Shown piece after piece: positions 1 to 7,637 of a DNA stretch of 64,000 nt. The stretch comes from Brevundimonas sp. AJA228-03. GTDB taxonomy: Bacteria; Pseudomonadota; Alphaproteobacteria; Caulobacterales; Caulobacteraceae. The notes beneath the pieces are model-generated. The model saw only the letters and a program-made list of their open reading frames with translations. It searched no databases and was not told where the DNA came from. Position 1 is the stretch's first letter, and every line of letters begins with the position of its first letter. The position numbers and the translations under genes were made by a program. Location of the stretch: positions 2,733,001 to 2,797,000 of the forward strand of contig NZ_CP059297.1 in the NCBI RefSeq assembly GCF_017795885.1. The letters run 5' to 3'.

Positions 1-30
1 GCCCACAAGACGCGGCGGATTACAAAACCG

Positions 31-186
31 TTAGACCGGCCGCTCGCACACGGCGCGCGGCGTCGCACCGCCGGCGCGGCGTCTGCGAACCCCGGGCGTC
101 CGCCGGCTGAGACGGGCCAGCCCGTCCAGAATGGCCTTGAGCCAGCCGAATACAGGTTCCTTATGAGTTCGATGAGATTCTTCCAT
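31..186 (-). CDS. possible small basic protein, 51 aa
   Basis: Open frame divergent from the LysR gene, 98 bp between the two starts. It begins with ATG behind AAGG at a 7-8 nt spacing and ends in TAA. The N-terminal half (PVFGWLKAILDGLARLSRR) could form an amphipathic helix and the C-terminal half is Arg-rich, loosely like DUF1127-type small proteins. I do not recognise a family. Divergent placement beside a LysR regulator would suit a regulated target, but that is inference. It may be chance in GC-rich DNA. Confidence 0.35.
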   Translation of the reverse strand: MEESHRTHKEPVFGWLKAILDGLARLSRRTPGVRRRRAGGATPRAVCERPV

Positions 187-284
187 GTTCTGACCTTGCC
201 GATTCACATTAACTCATTGGACTTTCGGCTTGACAGTGGCACCTCACAAACCAGTAGTAGGCCATCAAAGACCTAGGTGAACTT

Positions 285-1190
285 ATGTCTGATCCTCTGT
301 CCGGCCTGCCGCTGTCGTCGATCCGGGTGTTCGAGGCCGCGGCGCGCCTGAACAGCTTCACCCGCGCGGCGGAGGAACTGGGCATGACCCAGGCGGCGGT
401 CAGCTGGCAGATCAAGGCGCTGGAGACCCGACTGGGGATCAGCCTGTTCCGCCGCCTGCCCCGCGAGGTGCGCCCGACCGAGCCGGGCGAGCGGCTGTCG
501 CGCGCGGCGACCGAGGCCATGACCCTGCTGCGCCGGGCCTTCGCGGAGGTGACCGAGCAGGATCAGGGCGTCCTGACCATCACCACCCTGACCACCCTGG
601 CGACCCAGTGGCTGGCCCCCCGGCTCGGCGCGTTCCAGCTGGCCAACCCGGGCCTGGCCGTGCGGCTGGACACCCGTCCGCGCCTGATGGACCTGGCCCG
701 AGAGAATGTGGACATCGCCCTGCGCGTCGGGGACGGCGACTGGCCGGGCGTCGAGTCTGCCCTCCTGATGCCCAGCGTCTTCACCCCCCTGTGCAGCCCG
801 GCCCTGTGTGCGAACCTGAAGCTGACATCACCGTCCGACCTGCTCGGCGCCCCCCGCGTCGGCGAGGAAAAGGAATGGGCCGCCTGGTTCGCCTGCGCCG
901 GGGTCGAGACGACGACGACACCGGCATCCCGGCTGCAGGCCGACATCCAGGGACTGGAGGTGGCGGCGGCCCTGGGCGGCCAGGGGGTGGCGCTCGGCTC
1001 CCCCATCCTGTTCGCGCGCGAGATCGCGGCAGGACTGCTGATCCGGCCGTTCGCCCAGACCGTCACCCTGTCCAAGGGCTACTGGATCGCCTGGCCAGAG
1101 GACCGGCGGCGCTCGCCCAAGATCGCGCGCTTCCGCGACTGGCTGCTGGCCGAGGCCGCCGCCGATCCGGCGATCGCAGCCGCGGCCTAG
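285..1190 (+). CDS. LysR-family transcriptional regulator (GcvA-like)
   Basis: A 301-residue protein of the usual LysR length. Residues about 8-66 form the winged helix-turn-helix (SIRVFEAAARLNSFTRAAEE, then TQAAVSWQIKALE), and the rest is the periplasmic-binding-protein-like effector domain. The opening LPLSSIRVFEAAAR resembles the GcvA/AmpR subgroup. AGGTGA lies 4 nt before the ATG, which is close but usable. It is divergent from a possible 51-codon gene and converges on the next gene, overlapping it by 4 nt at the stops. The effector and targets cannot be read from the sequence. Confidence 0.9.
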   Translation: MSDPLSGLPLSSIRVFEAAARLNSFTRAAEELGMTQAAVSWQIKALETRLGISLFRRLPREVRPTEPGERLSRAATEAMTLLRRAFAEVTEQDQGVLTITTLTTLATQWLAPRLGAFQLANPGLAVRLDTRPRLMDLARENVDIALRVGDGDWPGVESALLMPSVFTPLCSPALCANLKLTSPSDLLGAPRVGEEKEWAAWFACAGVETTTTPASRLQADIQGLEVAAALGGQGVALGSPILFAREIAAGLLIRPFAQTVTLSKGYWIAWPEDRRRSPKIARFRDWLLAEAAADPAIAAAA

Positions 1191-1645
1191 AAGTATTCGG
1201 CATCCGCCGGGCAGACGGCCGCCAGGCGACGCGCGGTGATGCTGGCCGGAAGATAGGGCGTGCCGCGCGCGAGCTGGGCCCCGCCCGAGAAGCGGAAGCT
1301 TTCGGCCTGATAGGGGCCACGCAGGCGGACATTCACCCGGCGTCCGCGCGGATCGGTGCAGGTCCCCTCGAAATGCGCATTGCCGTTGCCGACCTCGCGC
1401 GTCGGATACACACAGCGCCAGCGGCGCGTGGACAGGCCGCCGAAGAAGCGGTTGATCTCGCTGGGGCGCACACACTTCTGTTCGGTGCTGCGGATGCCCA
1501 CGGCGTTGGTCGTGTATTCCCAAAATCCCGGCAGGACCTCGCTGGTCGGGGCCTGGGCCGACGACGGCGCGGCCAGCAGAACGACACCGGCCACGGCGGG
1601 CGCGGCGACGGCGAGGGTACGAAGGACGAAGCGAGGCAGGGTCAT
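1187..1645 (-). CDS. secreted DUF3617-like protein
   Basis: A 152-residue exported protein. A signal peptide is visible (MTLPRFVLRTLAVAAPAVAG, cleavage near SAQA). The mature part opens with LPGFWEYTT, similar to the PG(L/F)WE opening of DUF3617 proteins, and has four cysteines that could form two disulfides (EQKC, RWRC, GTC, AVC). I chose this start because the signal peptide begins here; an upstream start 17 codons earlier would put polar residues in front of it. Its end overlaps the LysR gene tail to tail. No function is known. Confidence 0.7.
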   Translation of the reverse strand: MTLPRFVLRTLAVAAPAVAGVVLLAAPSSAQAPTSEVLPGFWEYTTNAVGIRSTEQKCVRPSEINRFFGGLSTRRWRCVYPTREVGNGNAHFEGTCTDPRGRRVNVRLRGPYQAESFRFSGGAQLARGTPYLPASITARRLAAVCPADAEYF

Positions 1646-1771
1646 CGGCGATCTCTCGTGCGGGCTGTCGCGAAGGGCGGACGCATGGACCCGCATAGCT
1701 GAAGCATTGGAATTTGGCGATTGAACGACGCATGAACGACGGCGCAGGCTCCGGTTTCATGCCTGCCAGCC

Positions 1772-1801
1772 TTGACGGCGCGCGATCGCTTCCTCTATAC
1801 G
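1772..1801 (+). promoter_or_regulatory. sigma-70-type promoter for rpmB
   Basis: TTGACG (1772-1777) and TATACG (1796-1801) are separated by 18 bp, close to the housekeeping consensus. It would give a leader of about 85 nt before the rpmB start at 1893. Prediction from pattern only. Confidence 0.55.
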
Positions 1802-1892
1802 GCCCCCTCTCGCGCGGGGAACCACCCCGCGCGCATTTGTTTCATGCGTCCCCCATGCTTCGGAGTGGACGCCGTGCCCTAAGGATCTGACG

Positions 1893-2189
1893 ATGTCACG
1901 TCGTTGCGAACTCACCGGTATCGGCCCGATGGTCGGTAATCTGGTCAGCCACTCGAATGTGAAGACCAAGCGCCGGTTCCTGCCGTCGCTGAAGAAGGTC
2001 AAGCTGGCGTCGGAAGCCCTGGGGCAAACCTACACCCTGCGCATCTCGAACGCCGCGCTGCGCACCCTGGACTTCAAGGGCGGCCTGGACCCCTTCATCG
2101 TCAAGGCCGACGACGAGAAGCTGTCGGTCGCGGCCCAGCGCATCAAGCGCCAGGTCAAGGCCAGGCTGGCCGAGCAGGCCGCCGCCTGA
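1893..2189 (+). CDS. rpmB: 50S ribosomal protein L28
   Basis: A 98-residue basic protein opening with MSRRCELTGIGPMVGNLVSH, the hallmark of bacterial L28, followed by the SN-VKTKRRFLPSLKKV segment. It is a component of the large ribosomal subunit. AAGGA lies 7 nt before the ATG. A good promoter lies upstream and a strong intrinsic terminator 40 nt downstream, so it is probably a single-gene transcript. Confidence 0.97.
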   Translation: MSRRCELTGIGPMVGNLVSHSNVKTKRRFLPSLKKVKLASEALGQTYTLRISNAALRTLDFKGGLDPFIVKADDEKLSVAAQRIKRQVKARLAEQAAA

Positions 2190-2228
2190 TCGGTTCAGGC
2201 GGCCCGTCCGCCGAACATTAAATCTGCG

Positions 2229-2257
2229 AAAGGCCGGGTCTCGAACCCGGCCTTTTT
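2229..2257 (+). terminator. intrinsic terminator after rpmB
   Basis: Stem of 11 bp (2229-2239 with 2245-2255, AAAGGCCGGGT / ACCCGGCCTTT) with a 5-nt loop and a T run. It separates rpmB from the peptidase genes. Confidence 0.9.
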
Positions 2258-2314
2258 CGTTGCGCGATGCCGATGCCCCCCTAGTCTGAACGGATTATCC
2301 CCGGGGGTTTGTCC

Positions 2315-4072
2315 ATGACTGTCTCGTCTCGCCTGATCGTGCCCGCGATTTCGGCCCTGTGGCTGGCGTGCGCGGGAAGCGCCATCGCCCAGGAGCTGCC
2401 GGTCCGCGAATCCACCGCCTTTACGCTCGAGACCGACAATCCGCGCACGCCGGAGCAGGAAGCGGTCCGGTTCGACAAGGCTGACCTGACCATCAAGGTC
2501 CTGCCGGACGACAGGGCGATCGACGGCGTGGCGATCCTGGACTTCACCGTGACCGCCCCGATCCAGCGCCTCGCGGTCGAGCTGGACACCCTGTACACGA
2601 TTTCCGAGATCCGTCTGGACGGGGAGGTCGTGCCGGCCGACCGCTGGTCCAACCCCGAAGGGCGTCTGACGGTCGAGGTTCCCGCCGGCCTCGCAGCGGG
2701 CGACACCCCGACCCTCACCATCGCCTGGGCGGGACAGCCCCGGGTCGCGCCACGCTCGCCCTGGAACGGCGGCTTCGTCTGGGCCACGGCGCCGACGGGA
2801 GAACCCTGGGTCGGGTCGGCCATGCAGCTGAACGGCTGCGACCTGCTGTGGCCCTGTATCGACAACTCCAACGCCGAGCCCGGCGTCGTCGATCTGCACG
2901 TCGTCACGCCCGGCAATGTCTCGGCCCCCGGCAACGGGGTCTTTCGCGGCATGACCGAGAACGCGGACGGCACCCGGACCTGGAACTGGCGCGCCGAACG
3001 GCCGAACATCTATGCCATCAACATCAACATGGGCCCGTACGAGGAGGTCACGGCCCCCTACGTCAGCCGGTTTGGCAACACCTTCCCCATGTCGTTCTGG
3101 CACCTCAAGTCCGACGACCCCGCCAGGGTCGCGCGGCTGTTCGCCGAGTTCCCGCGAATGCTGGACTTCTTCGAATCGACCATCGGCCCCTATCCGTTCG
3201 GGCACGAAAAGATGGGGGTGGTCGAGACGCCCTACCTCGGCATGGAACACCAGACCATCAACGCCTACGGCAATGCCTACAAGCTGGATGGCCGCGGCTA
3301 TGACACCCTGCTGCAGCACGAATTCGCCCACGAGTGGTTCGCCAACCAGCTGACCAACCGGAACGCCGACGACATGTGGCTGCATGAGGGTCTGGGCAGC
3401 TATATGCAGCCGCTCTACGCCCGCTTCCTGCACGGCGAGCGCTACATGCAGGCCGAGCTGAAGGGCCAGCGCGAGGGCCTGGCCAATCGTTTCCCGGTCG
3501 TGTCGCGCACCAACCGCACGGTCAACGCGGTCTATGGCGGGTCGGAAGGCCCGGGCGGCGACATCTACAGCAAGGGCTCGCTGATCGCGCACACGCTGCG
3601 CATGACCCTCGGCGACGACGATTTCTTCGAAGTGCTCCGCCGTCTCGTCTATGGCCGTCCCGACCCTCGGCCGGGCAATTTCGTCCCGCAGACCCGCTCG
3701 ACCGTCGAGATGAACGCCATCGTCAACCAGGTGACCGGCCGGGACTACGACTGGTTTTTTGACGCCTATCTGTACAGCGCCGCACTGCCGGTGCTGACCC
3801 AGACGCGCACAGGCGACCAGCTGACCCTGACCTGGACCGTCGGTGGCGACGGCCCCTTCCCCATGCCGGTGGACATCGAGGTCGACGGCGACGCGCAGAC
3901 GGTTCCCATGCCCGACGGCAGCGCGACGATCACGGTCCCGGAAAACGCGCTTGTGCTGATCGATCCGGACAACAAGCTGCTGCGTCAACTGGACTTCATG
4001 GACGACTTCGATTCCTACAGGCGGGAAGCGCGTGAGGCGGCGGCCGCCGAACGCGCCCGGTCGGCCAACTGA
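2315..4072 (+). CDS. secreted M1-family zinc aminopeptidase (copy 1)
   Basis: A 585-residue protein with a signal peptide (MTVSSRLIVPAISALWLACA, cleavage after SAIA). The zinc site HEFAHEW is at about residue 335, with the third ligand 18 residues on in WLHEGLGSYMQ. The substrate-binding motif reads GMEHQ near residue 309 instead of classical GAMEN, as in several bacterial M1 subgroups. GGGGG lies 7 nt before the chosen ATG; a TTG two codons upstream is less likely. It overlaps the next gene by one base (TGATG) and that gene is its paralogue. Expected role: removal of N-terminal amino acids from peptides in the periplasm or outside. Confidence 0.9.
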   Translation: MTVSSRLIVPAISALWLACAGSAIAQELPVRESTAFTLETDNPRTPEQEAVRFDKADLTIKVLPDDRAIDGVAILDFTVTAPIQRLAVELDTLYTISEIRLDGEVVPADRWSNPEGRLTVEVPAGLAAGDTPTLTIAWAGQPRVAPRSPWNGGFVWATAPTGEPWVGSAMQLNGCDLLWPCIDNSNAEPGVVDLHVVTPGNVSAPGNGVFRGMTENADGTRTWNWRAERPNIYAININMGPYEEVTAPYVSRFGNTFPMSFWHLKSDDPARVARLFAEFPRMLDFFESTIGPYPFGHEKMGVVETPYLGMEHQTINAYGNAYKLDGRGYDTLLQHEFAHEWFANQLTNRNADDMWLHEGLGSYMQPLYARFLHGERYMQAELKGQREGLANRFPVVSRTNRTVNAVYGGSEGPGGDIYSKGSLIAHTLRMTLGDDDFFEVLRRLVYGRPDPRPGNFVPQTRSTVEMNAIVNQVTGRDYDWFFDAYLYSAALPVLTQTRTGDQLTLTWTVGGDGPFPMPVDIEVDGDAQTVPMPDGSATITVPENALVLIDPDNKLLRQLDFMDDFDSYRREAREAAAAERARSAN

Positions 4073-5781
4073 TGTCGGGAGAAGACCTGCGCCCTGCCCT
4101 GGCGCTTTTCGTCGGCCTGGCCCTGAGCTCGGGGCCCACCCTCGCCCAGGACAGCCCGCCCCGCGAATCCACCGCCTTCACCCTGCGGACCGACCAGCCG
4201 CGAACGGTGGAACAGGAAGCCCTGCGCATCGACCTGGCCGACCTGTCGATCAAGGTCCTGCCGGCCGACAGGGCGATCGACGCCGTCGCCGAACTGACCT
4301 TCACCGCGACCGCCCCCGTCGCCCGGCTGGTGGTCGAACTGGACACCCTGTTCACCGTCTCGGCCGTGTCGGTTGATGGCCAGCCGGCCGAATGGACCAA
4401 CCCCGAGGGCCGCATGACCGTCGCCCTGCCCCGTCCGCTGGCAACGGGCGAAACGACGACCCTGCGGATCGCCTATGCCGGCAAGCCCCGCGTGGCACCG
4501 AATGCGCCGTGGGACGGAGGCTTCGTCTGGTCCACCGCGCCGACGGGCGAACCCTGGATCGCCACCGCCATCCAGGGCGAGGGCTGCGACCTGCTGTGGC
4601 CCTGCATCGACAGCCCCCTGGCCGAGCCCGGCCGGGTCGATCTGCACATCACCGTGCCGACCGGCCTGTCGGCTCCGTCGAACGGCCGTTTCCTGGGGGC
4701 TCAGGATCACGGCGACGGCTGGACGACCTGGAACTGGTCCGCCGCCCACCCCAACACCTATGCGATCGCCCTGAACATCGGGCCGTACGAGGAACTGCGC
4801 GCCGACTACCGCAGCCGGTTCGGCAACACCTTCCCGATGCAATACTGGTATCTGAAGTCCGACGATCCGGCCCAGGCGGCGGCCCTGTTCGCCGAGTTTC
4901 CCAAGCAGCTGGACTTCTACGAGGCCACCGTCGGCCCCTTCCCCTTCGGCGACGAGAAGATGGGCGTGGTCGCGACCCCGCACCTGGGCATGGAGCACCA
5001 GACGATCAACGCCTATGGCAACGGCTACAGGCTGGATGGCCGTGGCTATGACTGGCTTTTGCAGCACGAGCTGTCGCACGAGTGGTTCGGCAACCAGCTG
5101 ACCAATGCCAACGCCGACGACATGTGGCTGCACGAGGGGCTGGGCAGCTATATGCAGCCGCTGTACGGCCGCTGGCTGCACGGCGATCGCTATATGCAGA
5201 CCGAACTGGCCAGGCTTCAGCAGGACCTGCGCAACCAGTTCCCCGTCGTCTCGGGCACGTTCAAGAGCGAGGACGAGGTCTACAAGGGCGAAACCGGGCC
5301 GGGCAACGACATCTATTTCAAGGGCGCGCTGGTCGCCCACTCGCTGCGGATGTTGATCGGCGATGCGGCCTTCCATCGGGCGATCACGACCCTCGTCTAT
5401 GGTCGGCCCGATCCGGCGCCCGGCAACTTCACCACCGTCTATCGCTCGACGCCCGACTTCCTGCGGATCGTCAATGAGGTGACGGGTGGCGACTACGGCT
5501 GGTTCTTCCGGGGCTATCTGTACAACGCCGCCCTGCCAGATCTGGCCGCGACGCGCGAGGGCGAGACCTTGACCCTGTCATGGACCACCGGCGACGGCGG
5601 CATCTTCCCCATGCCGGTGGAGGTCGAAATCGACGGTGTGGTCCAGACCGTGCCCATGGCCGACGGGCGAGGGTCGATCGCCGTACCGACCGGAGCCCAT
5701 GTCCTGATCGACCCCGCCAACAAGGTCCTGCGGCGGCTGGACTTCATCGAGGCCTGGCGCGCCCGACCGGCTGAGCGCTGA
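4072..5781 (+). CDS. secreted M1-family zinc aminopeptidase (copy 2)
   Basis: A 569-residue paralogue of the preceding gene, alike along its whole length: shared blocks include PRESTAFTL, LADLSIKVLPADRAID, GCDLLWPCID and LGMEHQTINAYGN. It has a zinc site HELSHEW at about residue 332 and a signal peptide (LALFVGLALSSGPTLAQ). The start codon shares a base with the upstream stop, so translation is probably coupled. The pair looks like a local tandem duplication that has diverged while keeping both active sites. Substrate ranges may differ. Confidence 0.9.
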   Translation: MSGEDLRPALALFVGLALSSGPTLAQDSPPRESTAFTLRTDQPRTVEQEALRIDLADLSIKVLPADRAIDAVAELTFTATAPVARLVVELDTLFTVSAVSVDGQPAEWTNPEGRMTVALPRPLATGETTTLRIAYAGKPRVAPNAPWDGGFVWSTAPTGEPWIATAIQGEGCDLLWPCIDSPLAEPGRVDLHITVPTGLSAPSNGRFLGAQDHGDGWTTWNWSAAHPNTYAIALNIGPYEELRADYRSRFGNTFPMQYWYLKSDDPAQAAALFAEFPKQLDFYEATVGPFPFGDEKMGVVATPHLGMEHQTINAYGNGYRLDGRGYDWLLQHELSHEWFGNQLTNANADDMWLHEGLGSYMQPLYGRWLHGDRYMQTELARLQQDLRNQFPVVSGTFKSEDEVYKGETGPGNDIYFKGALVAHSLRMLIGDAAFHRAITTLVYGRPDPAPGNFTTVYRSTPDFLRIVNEVTGGDYGWFFRGYLYNAALPDLAATREGETLTLSWTTGDGGIFPMPVEVEIDGVVQTVPMADGRGSIAVPTGAHVLIDPANKVLRRLDFIEAWRARPAER

Positions 5782-5972
5782 GCCTCTTGCGGCGCGGGCC
5801 GGCCAGGTTGGACGAAATCGGCGATGCCTCCATTGCGGCATCAGGGTGCTGCCGCCCTGGACTTTCAATCCACGTCACTGACACTGCGCGCGAGGTCAGG
5901 GGCAGACCGTCGCGCTCAACCGGATGTCATAATCTGCTGCCATAGGGGGTCATCAACCAAGGGGAAAAGCAG

Positions 5973-7538
5973 ATGCTGCGCAGACTGCGGATCGTCATGG
6001 AAGGCCGCCTGCGGGGCGTCATTGGTGTCGGCCTCCTGATCTGCACGATGCTCGCATCCGTTCCCGGGACCGCATTGGCCCGGCAGGGCGGGCCTCCGTC
6101 GGAACCCGATCCCGGTGTCGCCCGCACTCTGACGCTGACGGGCACTCTGACCGGGGCTGATCACCAGACCTATGTCGAGGTGCCGTTTGACGTCCCGCCG
6201 GGCATCGAGCGGCTGACCCTGTCGTTTGAGTATGATCGCGCCGATCGGACGGTCATCGACCTCGGTCTTTATGATCCCAACGGCCTGCGGGGCTGGAGCG
6301 GAGGCAACAAGTCGATCGTGACGGTGGCCACCAGCGACGCCACCCCTTCCTATGTGCCTGGTCCGGTCTTTCCCGGGCAGTGGCGGCTGTTGTTGGGCGT
6401 GCCGAACATCCGCCAGGGGGTCACCGCCCGCTGGACCGCCTCGATCCGCTTGGTCGGCACCGCGGCTCCGGCCCCTGAATCGGCATTCTTCGACGGACCG
6501 ATCCGCAGCGGACCGGGCTGGTATCGCGGCGACTTCCATACACACAGCGGTCAGAGCGACGGGTCGTGCGACAGCCTGAGCGGACGTCGCATTCCCTGCC
6601 CCGTCTTTCGCACGCTCGAGCGGGCCAGCAGTGCCAGGCTGGATTTCATCGCCGTGACCGAACACAACACGCCGGCCGGCTTTGCCGAGCTGCGAGGGCT
6701 TCAGGCCTACTACGACAATCTCCTGATCCTGCCGGGACGGGAAATCACGACCTTCTACGGTCACATGAACGCCATCGGCCCAACCGGACCGCTGCCGTTC
6801 CAATTGGGTTCGCCGAGGCTGCCGGCCCTGCCGGAGCTGGTGGATGCCGTGGACGCCCAGGGCGGGATCCTGTCGATCAACCATCCCGGCATGCCCTCTG
6901 GCGAAGCCTGTATGGGCTGCGGCTGGACCATGCCGATCCCGGACTGCGCGCGGATCACCGCCGTCGAGATCGCCAATGGCGGGACGATGCACCTGACCGG
7001 CTCGGTCGAGGGCAGCCTGTCTCATATCCCCTTCTGGCAAGGCCTGCTCGACGCGGGCTGCCGCCCGACGGCCATCGGCGGCAGCGACAGCCACGACCCG
7101 GATGCCGCGGCGGATCGACAGTCTCCCGTCGGTCGGCCGACCACGGTCGTCTATGCACGGGACCTGTCACAGGCTGCCATTCTGGATGGCGTTCGCAGCG
7201 GCCGCGTCTTCATCGATCTGGGCGGGCAGCCGGGGCTGTTCGTGGACCTGGCCGCGACGGTGGGCGGGGCCAGCACCGCCATGGGAGGCACCCTGCCAAT
7301 CACAGGCGATGAGGATGTTCAGCTGACGATTACAGTCTCTGGCGTGCCCGGCGGCCTGATCGAGCTGATAACGGGCGGTCCGACCTCCGCCGCGCCGGAG
7401 ACGCTGCCCGTCCATGGCACCAGCGAAGTCCTCATCCACAGCCTTGGACGGAATCCCGAATACTCATGGATAAGGGTCAACGTAAGGGACGCTGACGGCC
7501 ACCTTATCTTGATCAGCAATCCGATCTTCTTTCAATAA
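5973..7538 (+). CDS. CehA/McbA-family PHP-domain metallohydrolase
   Basis: A 521-residue exported protein. The hydrophobic N-terminus (GVGLLICTMLASVPGTALA) is a likely signal peptide. An N-terminal beta-rich domain of about 160 residues precedes a PHP phosphoesterase domain with metal-binding motifs DFHTHSGQSDG (about residue 187), TEHNTP, INHPGM and GGSDSHDPD. AAGGGGAA precedes the ATG. A TonB receptor follows 99 bp downstream, so the pair may serve uptake and hydrolysis of the same class of compound; that is inference. The family includes carbaryl hydrolases and many uncharacterised phosphoesterases. Confidence 0.85.
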   Translation: MLRRLRIVMEGRLRGVIGVGLLICTMLASVPGTALARQGGPPSEPDPGVARTLTLTGTLTGADHQTYVEVPFDVPPGIERLTLSFEYDRADRTVIDLGLYDPNGLRGWSGGNKSIVTVATSDATPSYVPGPVFPGQWRLLLGVPNIRQGVTARWTASIRLVGTAAPAPESAFFDGPIRSGPGWYRGDFHTHSGQSDGSCDSLSGRRIPCPVFRTLERASSARLDFIAVTEHNTPAGFAELRGLQAYYDNLLILPGREITTFYGHMNAIGPTGPLPFQLGSPRLPALPELVDAVDAQGGILSINHPGMPSGEACMGCGWTMPIPDCARITAVEIANGGTMHLTGSVEGSLSHIPFWQGLLDAGCRPTAIGGSDSHDPDAAADRQSPVGRPTTVVYARDLSQAAILDGVRSGRVFIDLGGQPGLFVDLAATVGGASTAMGGTLPITGDEDVQLTITVSGVPGGLIELITGGPTSAAPETLPVHGTSEVLIHSLGRNPEYSWIRVNVRDADGHLILISNPIFFQ

Positions 7539-7637
7539 ACGTTCAGAAGAAGTATTCCTGAATGTTATGATTTATAAATAGCAGTTCCACATTAAAGGCC
7601 TAGGCGTCCTCCCATCGTAAAGTTTGGGGGATTTGAT

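Noticed and set aside
2236..2252. tRNA T-arm-like sequence GGTCTCGAACCC
   Set aside because: It is the loop region of the rpmB terminator; no acceptor stem or anticodon arm surrounds it. No tRNA was found in the window.
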